From NCBI RefSeq assembly GCF_950023065.1, contig NC_088679.1, forward strand, positions 31,806,001 to 31,870,000: a stretch of DNA of 64,000 nt, given 5' to 3'. Every line of letters starts with the position of its first letter. Positions within the stretch are counted from its first letter, which is position 1. The position numbers were made by a program, and so were the translations under genes. The notes under the pieces are model-generated. The model was not told the DNA's origin. It saw nothing but the letters and a program-made list of their open reading frames with translations, and made no database searches. Shown here one piece after another: positions 46,408-58,710 of this stretch. This DNA comes from Planococcus citri. Lineage: Eukaryota; Arthropoda; Insecta; Hemiptera; Pseudococcidae.

Positions 46408-47066
46408 ATGACGAAATGGATCATATTTCTCATCATGAAACGAACCGAGATGATTAACTATGTACTTGAAGTGATCAGAAAAATTTGCTCGAATGAATAC
46501 CTAAGAGAAATTGGAATTTTAAAAGTCTCAGGCGATGACATTTTCAAATACTAAAAAGAAAACGACTGAGCAAATAATAATCATAGAACATTTTAACACT
46601 GAGGTTCAGTTCACCACAATGAACAAAAAGTCGAAATATCCGACTCTTGTGAGGAACCAATTTCATGTACATACATAGATCACAAATTTGAACAATGAAC
46701 AGAAATTGAAGGGACAAAACTCAATCGTGAGATCGATTCTGAGAATCGAAATGCTGAAAAAAGTAAGTAATTAATAATCATCTTTCAAAAGTTCGAAAAA
46801 TACTCGTACCTATACCCATTCGCTGAGTAAAATATATATTTTTATGAATGAAGTCATACTCTTTCACAACCTCTTAACTACAATAACCAACAATGGATCA
46901 TTCAGCGAAAAAATTATCAATTTTTAAAAATAAAATCTGCCCTTGCTTCTTGGATTCGATCGAACAAAAAGAATAGGTACAGAATGAAATCTGCATTATT
47001 GAAGCTGAACATGTTGGGCGAGTCCTAGTTTCTGAGAATATACTTTCTAGGAATATTATTGAAACC
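46408..47066 (+). pseudogene. Decayed coding fragments with exon-like junctions
   Basis: Three coding-like pieces are seen. ATG 46408 opens MTKWIIFLIMKRTEMINYVL and runs, through CSNEYLREIGILKVSGDD, to a TAA at 46552. After several stops, the same frame resumes at 46603 with VHHNEQKVEISDSCEEPI, has one TGA, and reaches ENRNAEK followed by a GTAAGT donor near 46762. After a GGTACAG acceptor at 46982, a third piece (46983-47066) reads CIIEAEHVGRVLVSENIL and ends at another GTAAGT donor (47067). The phases of the junctions do not fit cleanly. It is most likely a broken multi-exon gene of unknown family. Confidence 0.3.
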
Positions 47067-47079
47067 GTAAGTATTTTTC

Positions 47080-49935
47080 AATGGGTGTTTTTAATTTCAA
47101 GATTATTGCACCACTACCAGCAATGTTTGAGGGGCGGGGGGCTAGATTTGACTTGTTAGAGGGGTGCTTTTGATTAGGGAGATAAAATTTAGAATTTCAG
47201 AGGGGATATCTAGTCGGCTACTTTTACTACATTCAGACCATTTTCATTCTTTGTTTTTTTTTTCAATCATTTGGAGCGGCAAACTAAAAATCTTATCATT
47301 ATCACGCTTCACAGTTTTCACTAATCTTTTCTGTTTTTCAAATTTTTTTCCAACATTTTCATAGTAATTTCCTCAGCCTCTAGTTTCTCCAATAGCGATA
47401 AATATTATTTTTTTCGCGTTTGAAAATCAGTTAAAAATTGGAGCATGATTCCAAAACTGGGAAAAATATCTTCACATTGGGGAAAAAATTTCTGTGAAAA
47501 AAATCTCCAGAAATAAGACACAAAATCGATTCAAAATCAAGAAATTCTCTACAAGCATTAATTTAATTTAGGTACTAAAAAATCTTCCAAAATAGCTTAG
47601 AAACACATTCAAAATGACCACGGAAACACTTATCAAGAAGGAAATAATCTTCGAGAAGATGAAAAATGATAAAAAATGTCCCATGCATAATCAAAAATTC
47701 TCATGAACAAAAAATTGAAAAAATATTCAAAATTGTTTTAAAAATTCAACTGAACCTTTCCAAAATCATATAACTATTCGCTCGAAATCAGAATATTCAT
47801 CATTCTAAAATCGAGGAAAAATCCATTCGAAATTAAAAAAAAAAAAAAAAAAAAATCGACTTCTTTTGTTAATTCAACTTTATAGATCAACATTCTTTTC
47901 GATAGTTGGGATATTGAATTTTTTAACAACAAAAAAACTCCACAAGGAGAAAATCCCTTTCCCACCTTCACCAATTTTCTCATCATTTTTCCAACTTACC
48001 CACTTGGATCACATTTCCACCAACTGTTCCCTTCTAGTGATTTCTCGTGAACGTCACTATACAACCAGCACTAAAATTTTCACTCGCGAAAAATATTCTT
48101 TACAACGGGGGGCTCCCCCTAACACGGAAAACCTACAGTGAACGACTACGACACCACATAACTCTAGTCTAACTATAGTATCTCGATTAAAACAAGCTAC
48201 ACTAGAGTATCGATGGTATAGGACATGGCGTGAAAAGGCAATGGGCCGGTTCTAATTGATTGGATCTATTATGGAAATTTCTTGGCCTGGAAAACATTTC
48301 CTCTCCTATTCGCAATCCGCTCAACGTAACCTTCAGCTAGCAAAATTCGTCCGCTTTTGATTTTCCTTTCGACGTCACTCGTCGACAAAATATACGAAAT
48401 GAAAAAAAACGCCACTATACTTTCGCGCGCCCATCCATGATTAGGTTCTATGGTGATCGTGTGCTCGACGATGCGATAAATTTGCTTATAACCAATGTAC
48501 CGCGAATGTTATTAAACATTCGATAACTTTCGTATATACTTCCAGTATATAATACCGTATGCTATGGCTAGATACAAAAATATCTACCATCTCTTCTCTT
48601 ACATAGGCGCACCACAACGTCTATTGCCCATACACAATAATCAAACATTTTCCCTATATCTTTAAAGAGTTCAGAAAGAGAGACCTGATTCGCGTAGTAC
48701 TTTGAACTGAAAACGTGTACGTATTTTTTTCTACCTTTTTTTTTTTTTTTTACGTCATTCGTTATACCATATCATGGAACCCCTCTCCCCCATCTCTTTC
48801 CGGGTCATTTTTTCAAACGTCTTTTCACGAGCCACATTCCATCATTCTTTAAAAGAAAATAAGTTTTCCTCTAATAAAAATGACGTGGCTCGTTCTGTTG
48901 GACGCATGGACATCGTCATCGATAGTACCATTTTTCGCCAGCATCGTACAAAATACGAGTACGAGTACGCCTAGGTCCCTGGTCCGCCTAAAAACGTAAA
49001 TAAGTACGCGCGTTTTAACCGCCTGACCTTATTATTTTTATTGCGTACGCGCGACCGACCTGTTTCGGACATACCTCGACTCGAGTCAATAAAACGTTTT
49101 TATTCGATGGTACATACAAGCTACACAAGCTAACGTTCCATCATCGTCTTCTGACTCGACTGGATAGTAGTAGATCTGGATACCTCTACGTAGTACGTAT
49201 AATCAAATCAATGGGATTAGGATACCTTTTACTCGTATCTGTCTTCTCATACAACAAAATCGTACACAAGGCAGACGATTCTTTTGTCAAAAGTGTACCT
49301 TTACCTTCCACCCAGCCCAGATAATGAAGAAAGAACCCGAGCACAAGCTTTTATACTTAATTAAATCGCGAATGGCGTACAAAGAAATTAAATCTTTGTT
49401 TTTCAAACTTCAAACCAAAAGATTATAACAATCGCTATTTTTTTTCTTTTTTTTTTGTTTGTCTTTTGCAAGGAATTATATAAATACCAGATAAACTTTT
49501 AGATAATAAATTGAAAAACCGAATGTACACCGTTTGGTATGCTAATTCGGACGATAATGCGGCTTAGTGAGGTAAAATTGAGCTGTATTTAATTGTACTC
49601 AATTTGGAGAAGTTTTGAAATAATTGACGTGGATGGCAAAATAAAACGAAATTCTTTTCAAAAAAAAAACGAATAAAAAAAGTGTAATAGGCTTTCCAAT
49701 ACTAGTAATTTCCATAAAATGTTCCAATCAATTTACAACTACTGAGCTATTCATTCACAGATGTATCAACATCAACTTACTACATCATTAAAATAATAGC
49801 TTAACCATGGTCGTAGTCGTTCACTTTCGATATTATAGACTTCAAGCAGAACTTTTCCATTCCCAGGGAGGAATCATTACTCAGATATGAGAAACAAAGC
49901 CCCTAATTTCTGACATCTCTAATATAACGTCGTCG
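47080..49935. other. Unique noncoding DNA
   Basis: No recognisable gene is present. The sequence is AT-rich to about 47990, then CpG-containing from 48100 to 49340, including the double motif TACGAGTACGAGTA near 48954. A 22-base A run lies near 47832-47854 and a T run near 48738-48751. Confidence 0.4.
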
Positions 49936-49940
49936 TAAAA

Positions 49941-50106
49941 ATGAACGACGGATTGCAAAGTGGCAAAATTCTAATCTGCAAGAAGATTGAAAATGCAGTA
50001 TAGCACAGATTTACTCGACGTCATTTCCGCCTAAATCAAAGGCAAGGTGAATCTAGAAAAAACGGAAGCTGGGCGCAATACACCGGAAAGCTGGCGTAAT
50101 CAAAAG
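49941..50106 (+). pseudogene. Weak coding-like fragment before a splice donor
   Basis: An ATG near 49941 opens MNDGLQSGKILICKKIENAV to a TAG. The same frame continues, through HFRLNQRQGESRKNGSWAQY, to a TAA and then AAAA followed by GTAAGT. Two in-frame stops make it nonfunctional if it was ever coding. The family is unknown. It lies 3 kb from the similar fragments at 46.4-47.1 kb. Confidence 0.2.
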
Positions 50107-50109
50107 TAA

Positions 50110-50785
50110 GTAATTTTATTTAATAATATTCTTCGCAAAAAATGTAACCATTTTTTTTTTTTCAAGAAAATTCTTCAAAACTATTTCCGAAAAATTTGAG
50201 TTTTTTTCATTTTTCAACGTGTCTACAAAGTTTACATCATCGGGAAAAAATCTACAATGTTTCTTTTCTATATTCGTAATTAATTAAATATAAGGATTTT
50301 TGATTTTTTTTAAAACATATTTTATCGATTTTTTAAAGTCTTTCCAATAATTTTCTGCCCAATATCATTTAAAAAAACTTGAAGAGGAAAGAAAAAAGCA
50401 ACTTTTTCAACTAATTGAATGCTTCTTTTTTAATCTTTTCTTACGATGTTTTTCTCTTTTTATTCTTGTTTCAAAAAAATTCAACCCAACTATAAAACTA
50501 TCAATTTTTTCCAATTTTTTTTTAAAACAGCAAATTTTGCCTGAACGAAGCAAGGGCAGATTAGTATTCAAATGAAGTTTCCTTGGAGCGATTCACAATT
50601 TAAAATCAAACTTTGACTTATTAGAGGACTAATGTACGATTCGTAGTCAAAAGTTTATTGTACCTTCTAAAATGAAAGCTGGCAGACAACAGTTGAAAAT
50701 CCAATTCATAAGTACGAGATCAACAAAATCCACCAACTTAGCAGGAACTGGAAAAATCTGAAAACTTCCTTGACTATTGGATTTT
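50110..50785. other. AT-rich noncoding DNA
   Basis: Nothing recognisable was found. T and A homopolymer runs are frequent. Confidence 0.4.
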
Positions 50786-50788
50786 TTC

Positions 50789-51310
50789 AATTTTTCAACC
50801 CCTAATCTGGGATTTTCGATTCACCTATTCTAATCGAATTGTAACGTCGAGTTTACGACAGAACAAAATTTTCAGCTACCGAAGCTGAGTACAACGCCTT
50901 CTGAAACAATTTCAAATTGCTGCAGAAAAGTCAACTTTTGATGGGTAATCCGGATCGGCTCAAAAATGGTCGCCATCGATTCGAGGGAGAGAGTCAACTT
51001 TACGGGATAGAGAAAATTTTGATTAATTCTCTATTGTAGAAATTGAGAATTTTGAAAAAAAAATTTCTTTGAGATTTTTAATCCTTTTACAAAATACATT
51101 TTTCAACCCATTCACCTAGAATTTGCGATTCACATATCCAAATCAACTTGAGATGTTCAAACTCACGACAGGATTAAATTTTCAGCTGCCGAAGTTGAGT
51201 GCAACGCTTAATGCAGCGATTTGAAATATGTACCTGGAGGAAGGTCAAATTCTGCTCGGGGCTCCAAATTGGCTCGAAAATTGACTCAATCGATTCGTAA
51301 GGTCGGCTTT
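50789..51310 (+). repeat. Diverged direct duplication, offset about 300 bp
   Basis: Two head-to-tail copies share TTTTTCAACCC, a TTTGCGATTCAC/TTTTCGATTCAC phrase, AATTTTCAGCTACCGAAGCT against AATTTTCAGCTGCCGAAGTT, GAGTACAACGCC against GAGTGCAACGCT, and ATCGATTCG near their ends. The copies differ at many sites, so the duplication is old. Confidence 0.7.
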
Positions 51311-51314
51311 AGGT

Positions 51315-54080
51315 TACAAACCGATTTTCAGATTTCTATATATCTTCATATTTGCTCTTTTTTTAAAAAATTAGTAACGAATAGGCCATTTCCTCATTTT
51401 AAAACAGTAAACCGACCATGTCAACTGCCACAAATAGTATATTTGCGTATTTGATTGCAAGAAAGCTTTTGCTTTTTGCCTCTTGGCTTCATGAACTAAA
51501 AGAGACAAAAAATTAAATCCCAACACCATCGTATGTACAAGCAGTATCAAAGAATACTGTTCGCTAATTGATTATTTTTTTTTCAAATACTTATGTAATG
51601 AAAAAAAGTGATTGCCACTCAAAGTGACTTCCCTCTGACCCGTATTATCTACAGAAAACAGGCACATGAGCAACTTCAACTCGAGCTCCAGGCAGCAAGC
51701 ACTTAGCTCCCCAATTTCCCAGATACCTTACCAAATACTTGGAACAACCCTCCCACACCTTTAAACATTCCAACGATAAAAAAAAAGTCTCCCATTTTTA
51801 TCACTTTCATTACACATCAAAGCGTACAATTTATACTTTTACGACCCCGAATCAATTTCCGTTCCATCTTCGCCAATACAAAACACTACCTACACCTTGA
51901 GCTACCGATTGGCAGAGGTGAAAGGAAACATGCAACACGTTCGAGTCGCCAAATCGAATAACTTTCAAATTAAAACTTTTCCCTTTTCAAATGCAAAGTG
52001 TGAAATTCTATTTTCTTTAGTAAGTCGACGCGTCAAAGTCATCTACAAATATATAAATCTATACATCCACTCCAGATATACTACACGTTTACGTAGTACG
52101 TAATACATAAAGCAGCCAGCTATACGATACACCGTTGAAAATACAAATCCTTTCAATCTTATCACTCCCAAATAAGCCAGTGGGTTCAAGCAGACGCGTG
52201 TGAGAGAGAAAGACGGATAGAGAAAGAGAAAAAACAAAAGGGTGGAAATGACGTTTCCATTACTCTACAACTTTAGGTCGGGGTAAAAGGGGTAAACCAT
52301 TTGGCTAAAGTTCGACGAATAGATAGCATTGTACCTAGCTAGTAGCTATATTACCTATGGTAACGTAGGTACGTATCGTATACATAACAGAATCCTTGTT
52401 ACGTAAAATTGCATATTTTCTGGCTCCGTGTATCGTTTGTCGTCAAACGACGAAAAAAAAAAGCTCTTTAAACCAATTCTACACCATACAAGCGAACTAC
52501 TACGTATATGGGTAATATTTTCTCAACGTAAACATATAAAACAATGATGATGGCACCTAGATTGCTGTGCAGTTTATCTACGTACATAGCTCTCGGTAAA
52601 TGAAACTGAAAAGTATCCTATAATATAAATTTTTACCAGCAAATACATACATCGAACAACGTGGTAAATCGACGAAACGCAGCGTGTACTTTTATAAAAG
52701 GGTACAAATTAAATACCGAATACGAATTTAACCAGCATCTTCGCCTTGGCGTATTATAGAATTTAAAAAACCGCAAAACAATTAAGTAGAAGTTGGCTGG
52801 CGGTGATTATGGTATTCAAATTAGAAAACCGTTCGCCCTTTTGAAGTGAAACCACCAAAGAGTCGAATACACACAGTTTGCAAATTTATCGTGTTCCCCA
52901 TTCATAGTAGTACATAGTACGAGATACTACGGCTCGGGCTCACTCTTTCTCTCTCTCCATGGCATGGCATGGCATATCCACTCTTTCGTTTCGTGTACTA
53001 TACACAGACACACCACGTTTCATCCTATCCTTTTCCTATCGAATGTGGAACGCTGCACTGTACCCTTCGTCCACCCTTTCTGCTTCTTTCCTCTGTTTGT
53101 AATTATCTTTTACCAATATACTAAATTCGACCGTTTTTGTTGGCCCGTTGACGGCAGCCCAGGACAGGGGAGGGGGCAGGGGGAGGTTTTCACATACCCT
53201 TCGAATACGTACAGTATATACAACATATAGTATTTATGCGTACACCTACCGTAGTACCTACTACTGTGTATATTCTCGTTTCATCAGCACCCCCCCCCTT
53301 CCACATCTGCAATCAACCTCAAAGCACAGCCAGTGGAGGATTTACACACATAGAGCTCCCTTTTCTACGACACCTTCCTCCATACCTACCCATCTGTACA
53401 AATTTTCCAAGGTACCATTATGACAATTTTGTCACGTCGACCTCTATACATATTATTCGTCGCTTCTCGTTCGTCCTCAATATACGAAATAATACCGTAT
53501 AAACGAATCGTTTATTTTACATGAATTTCATTTCTATTTCTTCGCGAATTGAAACTCGCCCCTTTCCCCTGCGGCTCTTGCTGTCTTCGTTGTTTTTGTA
53601 TCGTGCTCGTTTTCATTTTACTTCCACCCCCGATCGTTTATTCTCGCGTTATCCGTATAAGTGTTGTAATAAGATAGGTATTCGTCATGATTGAAAACGT
53701 AGTATAAATTTTATATACCTGCGATTTTATATCGATCTCGTTTCATAAACTGTCATACTACACTGTATAATAAAGAGCTATACGTACTCGTCAGTCATTT
53801 TATTTACGTTATTCAATCACCTTCGATTCTTTTTATTTGCGTTTACGAAAATGTAGCGTGGGTATTGTATACTAAATACGCAGATTCGATGCTGCTTTCT
53901 TTTTTTGGTCCTTTGTTTTAAGTGACATTTCGACGTTTGTAATTAAATTTTAAGGGGAGTACGTAGCATTGATTTTCATGTCAATTTGAAAGCTTAATTC
54001 ATCAGAATACTGAAAACATGACGAAAGAAATCAAGGTCAAGAAACAATCAATTTTTGTACACTGTACAAAGGCTATTTCA
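51315..54080. other. Unique noncoding block, CpG-containing
   Basis: No recognisable gene is present. The stretch 51880-53900 is rich in TACGTA and GTACGTA-type words, pyrimidine runs and CpG. The overlapping plus-strand frames at 52964-53502 are in three frames at once and look accidental. A GGCAT run lies near 52960. Confidence 0.4.
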
Positions 54081-54084
54081 AAAG

Positions 54085-55445
54085 GTTTCGGTTATCAAAC
54101 AGAAACAATAGGTGATTTACCCAATATTCTCAGAATTTGGAACTCACAAATGGAAGTTGTTCCTATGGCATGAAATCCTTGTGATAGAAATTTTTGATAA
54201 CTATTACCTCAATGAGACCCCCTCCAAAAGGAATGAAATTGCAATTTCAGTCGAGAATTTGTCATCTTTGCTAGCAATTTTCGACTAAATTTTTTCAAAT
54301 TTGCAGGAATGTTTGACAATACCTTACCACTGGTCATTTTATAGAAATTTTTTTCAATGTACTCGTAGTTTCTTATCAAAACACGCCATTTTTAGTTCTA
54401 CAACGGTATTTTGGGTAAAGTTATTTCAGAAGTGGAATTACGAAAAAAATATAGATACCATTATGCATTTTTCATGAATTTTTCAAAGTGGAAGATCTTC
54501 AAAAATGTGAAAAAAAATTTTCCTCAGAATACATTTCAATAGACGCCCAACTAAACCATCAATAAACCTGCAGTTGGACCAAATTGTCAATTTTTTCCAT
54601 GTTTTATAAATTAAAAAAAATTGAATCGTGCAATTTTGGAAATCCCAACCTTCGTTTTGGATGGCTCACATGGCCAAAATTCAAGTCTAGCTTATATCAA
54701 CTCGAAATGCATCAACAATTGCAATTTTAGAGCAATCAAAAATCTTCAATTTCATCATCTGTGTGTACTTACAGTTAAGTATTTTTCTAAATTGAAAAAA
54801 AAAACTTGATTCGGCGAAAATGAGTAGAAAAAATTCGAGAATTTGAATTTTTCTGAAATTGTTATAAACATGATGTATTTTGAGTAGAACTGAATCTATA
54901 GACTTGAATTTTGGCTAGGTAAGTCACTCGAAAAGGGGGGGGCGGTCGGAGGTTCCCAAAGCGTAATTTAATTTTTTTAAATAAAAATTACGGTTAGGAT
55001 AGAAATTCACCAATTTAGGTGCAAGAAATCTTGAAAAATAAATTTCTCGCATTTTTGAAAAAAATTCTGAAAAAATATGCATATACTTACGTTAAATCTA
55101 GGTAAGATACATAACATACATTGTTTCATATTGTACCTTTGAAAGAACTCAAGTAAGCATGCAAAATGCCAGTGAAAAACTAAAAATAAGCGTTTTGCTA
55201 AGGCTATTAAGACGATAACCATGTTTGAAAAAATTTCCAACAATTCTCATAAATAATCTTCGGTAGCGCTAAACATCCCTCGAAGTTCGAAAAAATTTGA
55301 TTTAAAACTACCAAAGATGAAAATTTTTAAATGAAATGCAATTTTATCGTATTTTGGAAGAGTTTTAGAGGTGAAGTAGCGATCTTAAAATTTCATCACG
55401 TGAGTTTTAGACCATAATAAGGATCAACTTCAAATCACTGATTAT
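54085..55445. repeat. Long imperfect palindrome, family C copy 2 (about 1.3 kb)
   Basis: The left arm (54110-54700) matches the single arm at 14.1 kb. The right arm (54893-55445) is the inverse. 'AAAATTCAAGTCTAG' near 54678 pairs with AGACTTGAATTTTGGCTAGG near 54900. AGTTGTTCCTATGGCATGAA followed by ATCCTTGTGATAGAAATTTT pairs with AAAATTTCATCACGTGAG and ATAATAAGGATCAACTTC near 55390-55430. A G run at 54936-54944 lies in the right arm. Confidence 0.7.
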
Positions 55446-55449
55446 ACTT

Positions 55450-56670
55450 GATAAAGAACTCGATCAAGCGAAAAAAAAATTGAACAAGCCATCAACTATT
55501 CGCTTGATTGCAATAAGGTTTTTGCTTACTTCTTATACGTGGCTCTGAATTTTTTTTTAACGATGTTCGAAATTCTAACTTGAAACGTTTTTCATCGTAT
55601 TTTAAGGAACCTGAATGAAGCAGGTCTATGGAGTGAATTCATTCTTTATCAATTCTTTCTCAAAATTATACTTTCATTACTCCAACGATGCAATGGATGA
55701 GAAGAATGAAAATTCTATGAATTAACAAAACAATTTTCAACGTTCAGCACAATCCTACTTTCTAACAAAAAAATAATGCACAAAATTTTGAAAAAAAAAC
55801 TACACAAAAATAAGCTTCTGGAAATAACAGTCGTCGTTGTTTACATTATACAGTAGCAAAAAACACACGCTCGTCATATCAAAGAACCAACCTCCAAAGA
55901 GGGAATAGAAGAGAGAGAAAAAAACAATCTACCGCAACATAAACCAATTAACCCTGCTTCCTTTCGGAGTAAAAGTTCATTTTGCTTAAACGGTAAATTA
56001 ATACCAACCTACGGTCATTCGCTTCCTAATTCTCCAATAACGGCGATACCATTACGATAATCCGAGAATATCAATTAGCAGCAGATTTTCGCTCACTCGA
56101 TTATACTCGTACTTTACTCTCTGCTTCATTCTTAATGCACCACACCATGCTACTTTCCAATCCCTCGCCAATTCGAACGTAATAGATGAATTATCAATTA
56201 TGGAAACGAAATCTTGATTTCATTTTTCTAAAAATAGTAAATACCACCACGTGGTGATTCGAAGAGGGAAAAATTTAGAAACGTGGGAATACTTAGAATA
56301 CACCTCGATACGAATTTATTTCATTTTCCACTTGGTCGAAAAATTATTCCTCAATTACGATTTAAAATCGTGGTAAAAACATCCATTCGTTCGACCAACC
56401 ACGCAAATTCCTTCGCAACAACGTTGGAAAAACGCACGTGTAACCGGAAAAATTCGAAAAATTCAAATCCCACTTTTTTTCAACTTCGTCAAATTTCCAA
56501 AAAAAGAGAAAAAAATTCCTCTCGAATAAAAATCGCAGACAGACGAACACACAGGCACAGAAGCAACTGAGGAAAAATTCCAACACGAGGAAATTTTGTT
56601 TTTTCCACCGAAAAAAAATATTTTCTTCGATGTAAAAATAAAAACGATCGCAATCGATAGGTAATTTGTT
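55450..56670. other. Noncoding DNA, presumed intronic
   Basis: No recognisable gene is present. If the minus-strand first exon at 56674-57112 is real, this is the start of its first intron. CpG-containing sequence lies near 56000-56500. Confidence 0.35.
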
Positions 56671-56673
56671 TAC

Positions 56674-57112
56674 CTTGAATTGATGCAGCTTCACTTTGGT
56701 TACCATTTTAATGGAAAACCTCGTACAGTGGCATTAGATTTACAAAAATATCCGGCAGGATGAAAATGGTCGGAAAAATTGCGATTTTTCACGCCCGAAA
56801 TTTGATTTTTCCGTCATACGTCTTCGAGTACGTACGTGTTGAACGACATTTCGCCAGCGTGAACGTCACATCCCTCCCGGAACGAGTAAAACGGTAAACT
56901 GAATCATACTCGCGACTGGCAACTCGTAAAAGGAAGGTAACTACGCCAATCTTGCTTACACTGACCCGTCGTAACACTCGCTTTTTAAACAGGCGGCGGC
57001 GCTTTCGCCTATAACGCTCTCGCACGGTTAAACTTGACACTATTAACGCCCCAACTTAATCATACGTCGAACAGTCTCTCTCAATGAAAAAGTTAACAGA
57101 CGATGAGTACGC
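56674..57112 (-). CDS. Candidate first exon: 5' leader plus 11 codons
   Basis: On the minus strand an ATG at 56706 (A at -3, G at +4) opens MVTKVKLHQFK and is followed at once by GTAAAC, a plausible splice donor (AAG then GTAAAC at 56673). Upstream lies about 400 bases of CpG-containing sequence, distinct from the AT-rich flanks, that starts about 30 bp after a TATAAATA box. The leader contains other ATGs, including a short upstream frame near 57119 and an Arg-rich frame of about 80 codons (57040-56789) that ends before this ATG, so the true start is uncertain. No other exon of the gene is recognisable in the window, so the first intron would be very long. The function is unknown. Confidence 0.3.
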
Positions 57113-57135
57113 AATCCATCTTCGCTGATTAAGCG

Positions 57136-57143
57136 TATTTATA
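57136..57143 (-). promoter_or_regulatory. TATA box for the minus-strand candidate gene
   Basis: TATAAATA within GGTTTATAAATACGC reads on the minus strand, about 30 bp upstream of the presumed transcription start near 57112. A TATA match alone is weak in AT-rich DNA. The support is its position just ahead of the CpG-containing leader. Confidence 0.3.
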
Positions 57144-57149
57144 AACCTA

Positions 57150-57960
57150 CAGAACTGTTTTTTTTTCTTCTTCGCACCCTTTCTGGCTACGCTGCCTTTG
57201 GCGCTTTTTCGCGTTTTGTTTACCCCCTTGGGGTCGTTGCACTTGATGATGATGGTGAGACGGTGGTTTTTGGAAGAAATCTTATCGGGTGAGAGAATTT
57301 CACCTATGGTAAACGAAACTAGAGGTCGTTTCTCAATGCAACAATATAAGAAAGCTCAATAATTCTGCACTATCTGAGCCCAAGACTTTTTCCTTCAAAA
57401 CGAGACCAAAATTTTGAAAGAGAAATTCTTCGTGATTTACAAGCGAACTTTTCTACTCGTACACACTGTGATGAATGGAGGCAAAAATAACATACGACTT
57501 ATGGTCATTCGAGCAAAATACGTAAGCACCTATAATGGATTTGTGGTGTTTTAACTAAACGCGTGCTTGGCCTTTCCATAAGTCTATCAGATTCGCTGTA
57601 ACCATTACAATTGGTATTAAACTGGTAAGAAAACTTGCGAGATGTAATTTGATTGAATGATGATTGGTGAAAAATGTGAGTCGCTGATTGTAAAAAGGTT
57701 TTTGCTTTCTGTTCATGTTTTCATTGCTTGTGTTTTTCGCCTTCTTAGTACTATGATTCGGGAATAATCCCGTAATCGCATGATTCACTTGCATTGCAGG
57801 TCTTTAGATATTCACCAGATACCTAATGTCAAAGGTAAGTATTCCTTAGATTACATATGCTATTTGACATATTACATCCCTCCGTTATTAGGTACCTTCA
57901 GCTAATTTAGCTTTAGCTTTGTTCATCAATCGAAAGTAAGCGATATTGAATATTCCATTT
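57150..57960. other. Noncoding DNA, upstream of candidate promoter
   Basis: There is a short pyrimidine-rich stretch, CpG near 57190-57240, then AT-rich DNA. A possible plus-strand microexon lies at 57800-57834 between a TTGCATTGCAG acceptor and a GTAAGT donor (see findings). Confidence 0.35.
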
Positions 57961-57967
57961 GGTACAT

Positions 57968-58627
57968 ACAAGGTGGATGCATGAAATCCACCAAATTGAT
58001 ATTGTGTTCATCTTTCAATCAGCTATGAAAGAAATAGCCCTCTAGATGATCCAGATATTTTGAGGAACAACCTGGACCCCTTGTTCAAAAAAACTATGTT
58101 TTTTATTAACACGAATTCTACAGAATCTGGTTTTTATTTTGGAGATTTTAAACAACTTTCGCTATTCTTTTTTTATCTCGGAAACATAAAAAGAAGCTAT
58201 CGGTTTCTCTTGGAGTAAAGTTCTAGATTTGGCTCGGTTATATCTTTCATCTCAGTATCCTCTTTGTGAGAATTAAGGTAGATTGAGGAGAAAATGAATC
58301 CGCAGATTTTGTAAAAATTGAGCTGAGACCTTTCTTTTGAGTTGAAAGTTAACCACACAAATTTTTAGCTCCAGAGGCGCCCCTAGAGGAGAGATTTGAA
58401 CCCTCAAACAGCGGTTATTTTCGAAAAAATCGTGGATTTTTCGCTTTTGTTACTACACTATCACAATTTTTTCGAAAATGCTCGCTCTTTGAGAGTCTCA
58501 ATCTTCCCTCCAGCTACTGGGGGGACCTTCAGAGCAAGCATTTTTGTGGTTAATTTATAATTCAAAATGAAGGTCTCCACTAGATTTGGTGAAAATCCAC
58601 TGACTTTTTTTCGCGATCCACCCTATA
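57968..58627. repeat. Family B-related inverted repeat
   Basis: The right end is TTTTCGCGATCCACCCTATAT, matching the termini of the 7.18 and 33.4 kb copies. Inside, GCCCCTAGAGGAGAGATTTG followed by AACCCTCAAACAGCGG (about 58378-58415) is the imperfect inverse of CGCTCTTTGAGAGTCTCAAT followed by CTTCCCTCC (about 58480-58510). The left limit is unclear; AAGGTGGATGCATGA near 57970 may be the degraded left terminus. Confidence 0.55.
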
Positions 58628-58710
58628 TGTAGTGAGCATATTTGCAGGAGATTTTGTATGGCCAAGCTGTAGCATATTATAAATCATTTTACTTGGACAT
58701 TTTATTATAT

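Noticed and set aside
52960..53502. Plus-strand frames of 88-91 codons
   Set aside because: Three frames overlap in pyrimidine-rich, microsatellite-like DNA, with no motif.
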